Source: Terfezia claveryi (lineage: Eukaryota; Ascomycota; Pezizomycetes; Pezizales; Pezizaceae). Taken from it: a stretch of DNA of 64,000 nt. Positions 45,549 to 55,318 of the stretch are shown here, piece after piece. The notes below the pieces were generated by a model that ran no database searches, had not been told where the DNA came from, and saw only the letters and a program-made list of their open reading frames with translations. Made by a program: the position numbers and the translations under genes. The DNA lies in contig WHUX01000014.1 of NCBI GenBank assembly GCA_015179025.1, positions 62,001 to 126,000 of the forward strand. Direction: 5' to 3'. How positions within the stretch are numbered: position 1 is the stretch's first letter; each line of letters opens with the position of its first letter.

Positions 45549-48506
45549 TTAGGCCTTGCAATGCAGCACTAGTTAGTCACACGGCCGGGAAATACCTTCG
45601 ATTGGTCAGAAGACTCACCAAATATCGATAAGTTTGACGTTCTCCATCCACTCTCTCTAGATACTCCCTCTCCATCAAACTCTCTATCCTCTTTTTGATC
45701 ATCGCGGGATCCGGCTTGAATCTATTACTTAGTAGGTTTATAACTTCCAACATCAGATCGCCATGCACGGCTTGCTTGCGTTGCCTGAAACACCAATTAT
45801 CAGTATCCAACTGATGGACTTAGGTAGATCTTGGACTCACTTCATGATTCTCACGACAGCTGCTTCAATCTGGTGTGCCCTTGTCTCATCAACCTTGTTC
45901 CCCGTCTCCTTTCTCTCCTTTTCCGTCTCAGCACGGTTGGCGACAACCCCGATTTTTATCCGGAGGTACTTAGATTGGAAATTCTCGTTGTAGTAGAAAC
46001 GATCGGTAGGGCGGACATCTTTCGACATGGGCTCCTTTTTAAGCAAACGGTTTTTAGGAGCAACAGCAAGTGATTGAAGGTTTCGAATAAGGTCATTTTC
46101 GGGGATAGATGTTATTGTTTGTAGTTCCTGTATAGACATGAGCATTAAAATTCTACTGTAATAAATGCTGGACAGTCAAGTTGCTGGACATACCTTGAAT
46201 GTCAGTGACCCCCCAGGTAGGACATCATTGAACGCAAGCAGTATGACCATGCCATAAGTCGACACATTAACCTCGAGCTTTTTGCCACTATAGACTGCCT
46301 TGACATCCGCCGTTCCCTGATCTCGGGTTAGTCTCCTATTTCCTAAAAGATGAGGGTCACCTACCATATTTGCTTGCCACTGTAGTTTCCTACCAGAGTG
46401 CCGGTTTAAGTAGAACTTGGTGAAAGCTTCTCGGAGTTCTTCAATTTCTTGTGGGTAAGTGCATGTATTTTGCTGCTCTTGCCCTCCCATTGCTTGCAAC
46501 GGCCAGAATGTAGGCGTAAGAACATGTACACTGAGCTCCGTTTGGCTCTGGATGGTTCTGTCAGTTATTTCGTGATCGAGATAATATACCATGCTTATGC
46601 TTACAGCTTCCCCATTTTCACTGGTTCTAGGTCTGTGTTTCTTAAACTCCGACGTCAGGTCTTCTGAGATGTTCATATCCTTGAACATTCCCTCCATTCG
46701 GCAGGTAAATGCAACACCAACTTCTAACTTCAGCTTGCCGATCATCTGCTTCTCGACGTCGTGGCTGACGGAACGCCCCATCAGCAACCTTCGGGACAAG
46801 TGCTTCTTGTAGTATCTCTCGAAGATGTCCTTGTCTGAAATATACCGGAATAGAGTGATAGCCTTGTCCAATACTTGGTCGACCTCCTCTTCCGTTTTCC
46901 CTTTCAACCCCTTTCTCAAATTGTCGTCAATAAACAATGACATGTACTCGGGTGACCTTGGATAGTCATTGATGAAATTTGAGAAAGCTCGACTGAGAGC
47001 GGTGTTCATTCCCTTATCTCCCTCGAAACTCAACTGCCATATGCGGTCGTACTTGTCCTTTAGAGCCAAGACTTCGTCCACCCACTTGATGGCCAATGTT
47101 GTCGCATTTATTGCCTCTTTATCCTCTTTTGCCACGGCTGTACTCTTTGACGACCCTTCACCTGCTCCTTCCCCTTCCATTGGGCCTTGTTCTGTTGCAG
47201 TTGTCGACGATATACTCCGGTTTATCTCCTTCCCTAATTCTATTAGGCGTGCAGAGGTCTTCTCCTTAAGGATTGCTTTGTCGTTATCCACTCGAGCTAT
47301 GAGCTGGTATAGCAACTTCAACTCTTCGTATCGATCATGATCTAGCATCACGCTAATCCCTGAACCTTCCATTTCCATGACTTCCTTTATAATATCAGAG
47401 ATCAAGCACTTTTCGACCACCCCTCGTATTTTGACTTCCGTTAATGGCGACAAAGTATTATGTGACCGAGCATACTCCTCTTCTAGTCGCCGATTCGCTC
47501 GTTGGAGATACGTCCCGGCATCGCACTCCCGGAGGAGTCTCTCAGCCTCGTGCTTGTAAAAGATAGTACTAGCCTGTAAGAATTCCCCTACACCATTGGT
47601 CAATATACGTAGAGTTGAACCAGCAGACATAAAAAGCACTTACCCTCAAAACTCGTCAAGTAAAGCTTCTGATTCTCATTCTCCTCATCAGTCTCATAAA
47701 GCCCTTCTAGCATATATACACATGACCTTATTGTACCCCTGTCGATACTGTCGCCGTCCCTTTCCATCTGTATCTGGTCTAATATAATGCTGTTGAGATG
47801 CCTCCCAATCTCATTTTGCCGACTCCGAAGGATATGGTCTCTAAACAATCCCATACCAGCAATATATATTGAAGGCTCCTTATTATCCACACAATATACC
47901 CGGTCCTAGCTACCCAGTTAGTCAGACATTCCGCAATAACCCGGCGCTGGGAAACGTACCAGGTACATGAGGACATCCCTCATCATCCCTAGACATAGCT
48001 GGTGGTCTTCCCATGCGTTCTTGAGTCCCATTAGAAATCTATTTCCTCCATCCCTTCTCTCGATTGCTGCTGTCCCTAGCGATGCTGCAACCTGTGACCC
48101 ACCACCCGGGCATAGTGGTTTCACTTCATCCCGTCCCACCTGCTCGAGATGATCGGCAAGAAGTCGCTTGACCTCTTTATAAAGCTTGTCCCCGTGCTTC
48201 TTAAGTACAAGTTTGTATGCATTTCGGTAAAGCTCCTCAAACGATAATGACGAGGCGTTCTTGTGGTGAATCTCTTGGAGGGACTGAGATAGGACTGCCC
48301 AGATATCATCGAATTCGAAGTTATCAGTATTGATCCCCTGGACATAAAAAAGAAAAATCAGCACGCCGACCTTAGTTGCGTCCTTTTAATCAAGGCACGA
48401 AGCTAGTTTCTCCTCATGAGGACGAGTGTCCGGCGACATATTCAGCATTAACAAATGAACTCACTCTCTTCGGAGCCCTGATCTTCCCACGGCCTCGTAG
48501 CGACAT
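45549..48506 (-). CDS. CUL3: Cullin-3, scaffold of BTB-type E3 ubiquitin ligases, 825 aa
   Basis: Exons 48506-48465, 48337-47960, 47905-47644, 47587-46605, 46547-46194, 46127-45841, 45784-45619, 45554-45549. The start MSLRGRGKIRAP and NASSLSFEELYRNAYKLVL are diagnostic of CUL3. The cullin-homology region follows: FRYISDKDIFERYYKKHLSRRLL, MIGKLKLEVG, LTPTFWPL, EAFTKFYLNRHSGRKLQWQ, then winged-helix AAVVRIMK-QRKQAVHGDLM with the NEDD8 acceptor Lys (RIMK) and the end YRYLA. The last exon is six bases (GCC TAA). A 57-base piece at 46,548-46,604 (GTAAGC...CATCCAG with a CTGAC branch site) is in frame, so retention would give 844 aa. Upstream of the cullin, 5' sequence is undisturbed for about 340 bases. 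Confidence 0.93.
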
Positions 48507-48841
48507 GTCTGAAGTATTGAAAATCTGCCTGTACCCGAATAAACCGAATTGAGCCGTCTATTGAAGGGTTGGTCACCTGTTGGCGTATGGATTATATGGC
48601 CTGGAACAACAAGTCTAGTTGGCGAGGTTATGAGCTGGACAGCGTCGTGGACAGAGAATCTCTGGCTGATACCGCCGTCGTTAGGTGGAATAGATGCCGA
48701 GAGCTTCTATGGGTTAACGGTCGAATGTTTTGGCTCGGAAGCTTAGTGGGAACAAATCCAGCTAAGGCAGCAGCCTCGACGTGGGGCTGGATGCTATTCA
48801 GTCACGTGGCGATAATCTGGAAGCTAAAAGAGAACACGGCG

Positions 48842-48885
48842 TAGCTGGTTGGCCTCTCTACGAGAGGCTTGTGCCAACCAGACTA
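48842..48885. mobile_element. 44-base TAGTCTGG-type element with internal hairpin
   Basis: Reads TAGCTGGTTGG at the left and CCAACCAGACTA at the right, near-perfect inverted ends, with CCTCTC-TAC-GAGAGG in between (48,853-48,867). No 9-base duplication is visible around it. Confidence 0.7.
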
Positions 48886-49538
48886 TCACTTGCTAGTTAA
48901 TTACAATTATGGAAATTGTAATTGGCAAGTGCCTTGGCAGGAATGAACTCATAAATTCAAAAAAAAATTGGAGATAATTAGCAAGTGACCATTCTCTAGG
49001 TACGTACAGACAAGTTTTCTCCAAATACCTCCAACAACTCAACGTGGTCTGGTCTCTTAACGAAACGCATCATACAGATCATTGAGCTGCTTATACGTGG
49101 TACTAAGAATGAAACATCATCAAGTTCTATGATATTTATGTTCTATTTGAAATATATCAACAGATATCTCATTGCCATAAAATAGCCTCTCGTACGATCT
49201 CAGCAGGAGACATCAAGCGACCAACGATGAGTTAGAGAAAAGTCGTTCTACATCCTCTTTAATCCAAGGGCTTCCCTTCAATTATTGGCTGTCTGTAGCC
49301 ATTTTGGACATCGGGTTGAAGGGGTATGTCGCGTTGGAGATATGGACGTTGGGATCGGGGGGTTCTTGCGATTGCGTTCTTAGCATTAGAGGTCTTGGCA
49401 TGAGACTAGCGATGTTGGATAGTCTTGGATTGTCCGATGACTAATGGCGCTGAAGAACAATTTTCGAGAGTGCATTAAATAAACTACCTGTTTTATCTCC
49501 GTACCTCAACCAGGTGCGCAGCGTCATCGTAACGAGAG

Positions 49539-49571
49539 TACCGGTAAGTGCCAACCAGACTATACCGGTAA
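49539..49571 (-). mobile_element. 15-base TAGTCTGGTTGGCAC micro-element
   Basis: GTGCCAACCAGACTA (49,548-49,562) lies between perfect 9-base repeats TACCGGTAA (49,539-49,547, 49,563-49,571), about 110 bases ahead of the ZIM17 start. Confidence 0.92.
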
Positions 49572-49678
49572 CACAGTTTCCATAATTGTAATCAGCAAGT
49601 GACCCCACCTCTTGTATTCTATGGTTCACAGTACAACTCACACCCGCGTAAGGTACCAGCACAGGCACCAGACGAACC

Positions 49679-50352
49679 ATGACCATGACGACTGTTCATA
49701 CAGCCCGGCGACTCTTGCGCTGCCACCACCCCCCGCCTCTGCGTTGTCCTGGCATCGTATTGCGAGTCGTCACACCTCGGCCCATCTCGACACTCCAATC
49801 ACGGCCCGTAGCCTGCACCTCACGCTTGGTCGCAGCTTCTTCTCACAACTTTGCACGTCATTCCAGCACAAATAAGGCCCTACCTGGGGCCTCCTTTGTC
49901 AAGAATCTTTCAACCTCGGACGAAGATGCCCCCATCAAGAATCTTTCAACCTCGGACGAAGATGCTCCCGTCAAGAACCTTTCAACCTCAGACGACGATA
50001 AGCCCCACCTTTCTGCTCTACAAGAACATCCTTTGAAAAAGCCTACGTATGAATTGACCTTTACCTGCATGCCATGTGGGCATCGAGCGTCTCATACGAT
50101 TACACAACAGGCATTTCACTTTGGAACGATATTAGTCAGGTGCCCTGGGTGTAAGGAAAGACATGTCATCTCTGATCACTTGAAGGTAGGCGAGACAGTT
50201 TGGTGGAACTGTGCATCCAGAGTTAACTCATCGCGTAGATTTTCAATGAGGAGCCTATGACTTTCGAAGATATTCTCTCACGAAAGGGCCAACGGAGAAA
50301 AGAGCCAATGCGAACTCAAGAAAACACAATTGAGTACCTGGATTTGGTTTAA
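49679..50352 (+). CDS. ZIM17: Mitochondrial DNL-type zinc-ribbon protein Zim17/Hep1/Tim15, 206 aa
   Basis: Two exons, 49679-50185 and 50239-50352. The N-terminal 65 residues are rich in Arg, Ser and Thr with no acidic residues, a mitochondrial presequence. The domain LTFTCMPCGHRASHTI, then VRCPGCKERHVISDHLK, has the two CxxC zinc pairs of the DNL family; exon 2 adds IFNEEPMTFEDILSRKG and a C-terminal tail. Zim17 keeps mitochondrial Hsp70 soluble and aids protein import and Fe-S biogenesis. Between the presequence and domain is a 12-residue unit (KNLSTSDEDAP plus one residue) present three times (36-base DNA repeat, 49,901-50,008), not a family feature I know. Confidence 0.93.
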
Positions 50353-50479
50353 GTCTAATCCGGCCATGGCCGAGATCAAGATGATATGTATTCTAGATTT
50401 TTTCTCGTTTTATCAAAATGTACTGGGGAATTTGAACAAAAAAACTAGAAAAGATTAATAAGCGAAGAAGAGAGACGGT

Positions 50480-52051
50480 TTATCCCTTCCCGTACTTCTC
50501 CGTAGCGATTTTACTCACCAACTCTGCATTGTTCTTGTCACCTTTTTTTTGTCCTTTCGGTCCTCGTTTGCGCTTTTTACCAACTTTACTTCCTTCCACG
50601 AATTCCTCTTCGTCGTCGCCCCAGTCCCTACTTCCACCAAAGCCCATGTCCATATCCATTGCATCTCGGTCAAAGTTTTCTAGCATGGCTTTTCTTCTCT
50701 TCTCCAAATCCTCCGCGAAAGCATTTGAAGGGCCTCCACGCTCCACAAGTTTAGCTGCCTTAGAAAGTGCAGCAGCTAGGTCGCGATTTTGTGCCAAAAG
50801 TGCTGATGTAGATGATGGCGGCTCGTATCTTTCTTCCCTATCATCCTCGGACTCAAGAAAGTAGTTGGGTTTTGGGTGAGACAGTGGGGGCATAGAGGAA
50901 AGTATAGTAGTATCTTCCGTGGCAGTGGCCTTCTCTTGAGTTTGTTTGCCTTTCTGCTCAAGTGTCTTCTCATCTGCTGATGAACTGGAATCGTTGCCAT
51001 CATCATCCTCAAAGCCTGCCAGTGGGTCATAATTTCTTCCGACATCGTCAAATATGTCTATATCGTCGCCTTCATCCTTTCCCTCTGGTACCGCCTTTGT
51101 AGGAGGTAATGGTAGTGGTAGCATACCCAACGGAGTACTGGACTTGTTGGTCCCGCCATCAGCTTTCCCCTTTGCTTTCTTTTTCAGGCTCTTCCCGTCC
51201 CTGCTCTCCTTCTTTGGCTTAGGTTGTCCGATCTTCTTGAATCTCGAGTCAAGAACAGGTACGGGTGGAGTCACTGCAGCTTTCTGGCGTTTCAGCTCAG
51301 CAAGCATCCCCTCCCTTGTGACCTTATGCCCAGGCTTCTTCACCTTCTCCTTCTCTACCGGCACTACAACCTTGTCCAAGGCCTTATCTAATTCATCCTC
51401 TACCTGTTCCTCATCCTTCCCTGGTTCCTCGCCTTTCAAGCCCTTGCTGCCCTTTGGCCCAGAACCTATCCCCAACACATCCTCACCCCTCTTAACCCTT
51501 TCCAGCAATGCAAAATCCAGCCCCTTGACCAAATGGGTGCTTTTGGCATCCCCTCCCATTGCCTTGCTTTGTTGGATGATCAACGCCATGTCAACTTCTC
51601 CCGTTTCCGGATTCCGAGCAAGCTCCTTAAGGGCCTCAAGGCGGCGTTCCCGTTCCGCAACTTCCGCATCAATTTCAGCACTCTCCCGGGCTTTAGCTCT
51701 ATCCACATAACCCTCACCCAACTTCATGCCCTTTGGGACGCTGGATTTGAATTTCTTCACAGGTGGTGCATTGTGAGTTGCAAGTTGTCGGGACAAGTCG
51801 CTTTGAGTGAAAACTGACCGCCTGAAAGTTCTCTTGTTAGTAAATTCAAGCCAAGAGGTTACAAACAGTAGCTTGCGGAAACAGAGAGCTACTTACGGGG
51901 TCATTGGAATGAAGGACCGCTGCTTCGAGCCGAGAGATGGGGTGGTAGACGGGCCAGAAGTGGCCTTAACAGTGTTCAATGAGGAGGAGCCATCGGCGCG
52001 CTCTACTGCGGGTGTATCTAGAACTAATTTCCGGAATTGTTGGTTGTTCAT
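50480..52051 (-). CDS. RED/IK-like spliceosomal protein (RED_N domain), 498 aa
   Basis: Exons 52051-51897 and 51821-50480. The start MNNQQFRKLVLDTPAVERAD precedes LGSKQRSFIPMTPRSV, KFKSSVPKGMKLGEGYVDRAK and THLVKGLDFALLERVKRGEDVL, the conserved RED_N order. The rest is low-complexity, charged and acidic (GDDIDIFDDVGRNYDP, NYFLESEDDREERY), ending in KKRKRGPKGQKKGDKNNAEL, as expected for the C-terminal part. RED (IK) is a component of the precatalytic B complex of the spliceosome. The 3' end faces ZIM17 about 127 bases away. A micro-element and a 1.7 kb foldback element lie within 115-150 bases upstream of the start codon, so its promoter may be affected. Confidence 0.88.
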
Positions 52052-52165
52052 TAAGGAGCTGGAGTTGGTCGCGGGATTTGATGGAGAGGTTGGTTTAGGC
52101 CTTCCTAACTTGCGCTAAAAACCAGAATAATAATTTTCTAGTCCCCAGTTCATATATATAGGTAT

Positions 52166-52195
52166 GTACAGAGTTAGTCTGGTTGCGTACAGAGT
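52166..52195 (+). mobile_element. 12-base TAGTCTGG micro-element
   Basis: TAGTCTGGTTGC (52,175-52,186) lies between perfect 9-base repeats GTACAGAGT (52,166-52,174, 52,187-52,195). It sits directly next to the left end of the foldback element and about 115 bases upstream of the RED gene start. Confidence 0.9.
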
Positions 52196-53880
52196 CTTTT
52201 TGAGAAAACCTTTAAAATGCCCTCCGGGTAACACGGACTACTGTAAAATGCCCTCCACTTAGTGGAACATTTCTAAGATACAACACTAAACCACTCTCTC
52301 TACTAGACCAACACCCTCGCTGCTTGGCATGACTATATGCAAAGGCCCCTTTTTTATGCCAGACTAACACGCGCCCATGCAGTTCAGCATACCCTACCTA
52401 GCATACCCAGCATACCCAGCATACCCAGCATACCAGCCCAGCATAACCTGTATAACCGACACGCAGCATACCCGTCCCCATACCCAGCAGTATACCGCGC
52501 CCATACTCAGCAGCATACCGCGCCCATACCCAGCACACTCCGCAACATACTCAAATTACCTAGTACATGGCGATATCTCTCAGTGCTTCTGTAGTAGGCT
52601 TGTGCTTCGGGGGGGTCCGCTAATCTGTTCACGCATATTACACGCTCCTATAGCTATACCAGTACTACCTAGACTTCATGCGCTTTTTCTATGGCTAATA
52701 TACCATGTATGATTGCTTTATTACTCCATACACTCTTAAGGCAGGCATGCTTTAAATTACGCACTGCGATAATTATCTGTTGGTTTGATATGCGTTGTAG
52801 TTACCGTCCTGCTTCAGGGTAACCTGGTGTTCCCCACTCGCTTCTATTGCATTTGGTATCTTTAATATATCTAAACTACTGTAGTTTATATTTTCGCATA
52901 GTTTGTAGGTGCGGGTGTCAGAGTAAACCTATACACAGTGTTGAATGAACTTCAGAGTGAGATCTTACCGTAATACCATACTCTATAAATAAACATCACT
53001 AGAAGTACAAGTTGGCTATTACTTACCAACATAGAGAGTACATATATGATCTTTAGCCGAGAGCGAAAGTATTTAGAATAATCATCTCTATATATTTTAT
53101 GATTATACATATATATATTTTGGTGCTATGTACGGAGTATATTCTACTATAATAGGCAATCTATTATTGGGAACACAACTACCTACCGGCAGCGCATGCC
53201 TGGTCATACGCCAAGAGCCACAAGCACAGACCTGAGCGAAGATTACCCTGAAGCGTGATTGTAACTGCGGAACCGCATCTAACCAACAGATAGCTATCGC
53301 AGCGCGTAATTTAAAGCATGCCTGCCTATAAGAGTGTATGGAGTAATCATACATGGTATATTAGCCATAGAAAAAGTGCATGAAGTCTAGGTACTGGTAT
53401 AGCTATAGGAGCGCGTAATATGCGTGAACAGATTAGCGGACCCCCCCCGAAGCACAAGCCTACTACAGGAGCTGAGAGATATCGCGATGTGCTGGGTGAT
53501 TTGAGTATACTGCGAAGTGTGCTGGGTATGGGTGTGGGTATGCTGCTGAGTATGGGCGCGGTATGCTGCTTGTATGGTACGGGTATGCTGCGTGTCGACG
53601 GTTATGCTGGGGCTGGGTATGCTGGGTATGCTGGGTATGCTGGGTAGGGTATGCTGAACAGGTGAAGCGCATGATAGCGACGCGTGTTACCTAGTCTGGC
53701 ATAAAAGGGGCCTTTGCATATAGTCATGCCAAGCAGCGAGGGAGTAGAGAGAGTGGTTTAGTTTTGTATCTTAGACATGTTCCACTAAGTGGAGGGCATT
53801 TTACAAGTAGTCCGTGTTACCCGGAGGGCATTTTAAAGGTTTTCGTGCCAACCAGACTAAAGGTTTTCTCGAGTCTTTTT
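52192..53880. mobile_element. 1.67 kb foldback element with long TIRs and a 10-base duplication
   Basis: Arms 52,202-52,823 and 53,242-53,870 are inverted copies of about 620-630 bases, both with an array of CAGCATACC-type repeats, the TTTAAATTACGC block and the end GAGAAAACC. The flanks are a 10-base direct repeat GAGTCTTTTT (52,192-52,201, 53,871-53,880), so the whole unit inserted as one. The centre has no reading frame. The 9-11-base duplication and long TIRs are those of Mutator-like/foldback elements. A second copy ends the window. Confidence 0.85.
53836..53868 (-). mobile_element. 15-base micro-element with empty site in the same window
   Basis: GTGCCAACCAGACTA (53,845-53,859) lies between perfect 9-base repeats AAGGTTTTC (53,836-53,844, 53,860-53,868), inside the right arm of the foldback element. 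The left arm (52,203-52,211) has a single copy of the complement GAAAACCTT with no insert. Confidence 0.95.
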
Positions 53881-55318
53881 GTCCGGTTCCAGTATAGAAA
53901 ATGGCGCTAGCCCTCAGACAGGGGCTAATCAGTCACGTGGGTTCTGAGAACTCCCATTTTGCCCCCCAATAAGGGTTTTTGAGTCACATGCCTAACAGAG
54001 TGGATTATTCAGCAACCAGAACACTGTCCGGTCTATGCAGTCCGGTATAGCGAGAGGAAATTTGCTGGTAAGAAATCCTGAAGCTTCTGGTCCGTCCGGT
54101 ATAACAAGGGATCCGCTATAGCGAGGTCCGGTATAGCAAGGGTGGACTGTAGTGGAACATACAAGTGCTGAAATTAGCACAGAAAAAAAAGCTTTTTTTG
54201 TTTGTTGTCTCACATCTATAGAGTTGATAGAGGGGCTTGGCGCTTCCCAAAGCCTAGACTTGTGATTTGATCATCTCCCCCATCCACGAAATGACTTAGT
54301 CTGGTGTACGTACTCTCCGGACAAATCATTACCTCTGAGGAGTTCATCCCATAATATTCTAGCTGACGTTTGATTTGACAGAGTTGTTACTGGTAAGAAT
54401 TATGGTGGATCGTCAGTACCGTCCCGTCAATGTGCCGGCATCTAGTCTGACTTGAGTAAGGTACATAGTCCCGTTACCGGAGGGGGTCGTGCCAACTAGA
54501 ACTATTTGGGACAATTTTCGGCCACTGCCTAGTCCAGTTGGCATCCGTGCTCGGGATTTACCTGTCTTAGCGTTTTCCTGGATCAAGAAGTATACTCTAG
54601 GTAGGTAGTGTTGGTCTGATTGGTGCCGCCAGACTTATTACGCTACGATGACGTGTTACGTACTGCCAGTCTTGACCGCAGTCCCAACATCACTTTGGCG
54701 CGGGCAGCTGCAACTCGTTTATTTTAATCGCCATATACAGATCTTAGTGTAGCCACGCGAGACTCTAAATACGAGTACGATTAAGTCAGGCCTGACTTGG
54801 TCATGAGCAAGAGTGTTTAGCGCGTCTCATTAAATATCCATTGCAGGATTGAGATTGACAGCTTTGCAGTGCCCAACGGTGAAGTCAACCCCAGAATTTT
54901 ACCGCAACGGCCACGGAGATGATGTCTTATTTGGTATTTTGCGCAGGCTAGTTACACTAAACAGGTCACGGCAGGTAGCAGCGGTCTGCCCACCATGCCA
55001 CCAAAGGTTTCCCTTCCGATATCACACGGCTCATGGATATCGCAGGTGATGACTTGATCACTGTTACCGGCACCTTGTGTCAGGCATATGGTAATCATGA
55101 GTTATGAATTCCCAATAACAAATTTAAACTTACCTGGGTGGGTTTGTAGTAGAGTGCTACCAATTCCCAGCACCTAATCTGGTATATATTAAAGCTCCAG
55201 AACGTGAGCTGGTACTTTTGCTCCCTGCCTCCAGCGACCGCCCGACGCCCTTGCTTCCACCAGTTTCTGAGAATATCACAAGAACTGTACTCCAATTGCA
55301 GTTTCACCGTCAATCAAG
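53881..55318. other. Spacer upstream of the hexosaminidase with degenerate repeats
   Basis: The first 280 bases match 250-530 in reverse. Further degenerate TAGTCTGG pieces lie near 54,298, 54,447, 54,529 and 54,612. No gene. Confidence 0.5.

Larger units (their letters stand above)
48507..49678. other. Spacer between cullin-3 and the ZIM17 gene, with short repeats
   Basis: An inverted repeat (CACTTGCTAGTTAATTACAATT at 48,887 and AATTGTAATTGGCAAGTG to 48,931) recurs as a single arm at 49,577-49,603. Both copies lie next to a TAGTCTGG micro-element. No gene. Confidence 0.5.

Noticed and set aside
51054..51710. 218-residue plus-strand frame
   Set aside because: Antisense shadow of the RED gene, whose own frame has the conserved domain.
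52377..52600. Tandem AGCATACCC array considered as a CRISPR or telomere repeat
   Set aside because: No spacer structure, not a telomere motif, and it is mirrored in the opposite arm of the same element.
53420..53647. Glycine/tyrosine repeat frame (AGYAGYAG...)
   Set aside because: Translation of the CAGCATACC-type tandem repeats in the foldback arm.
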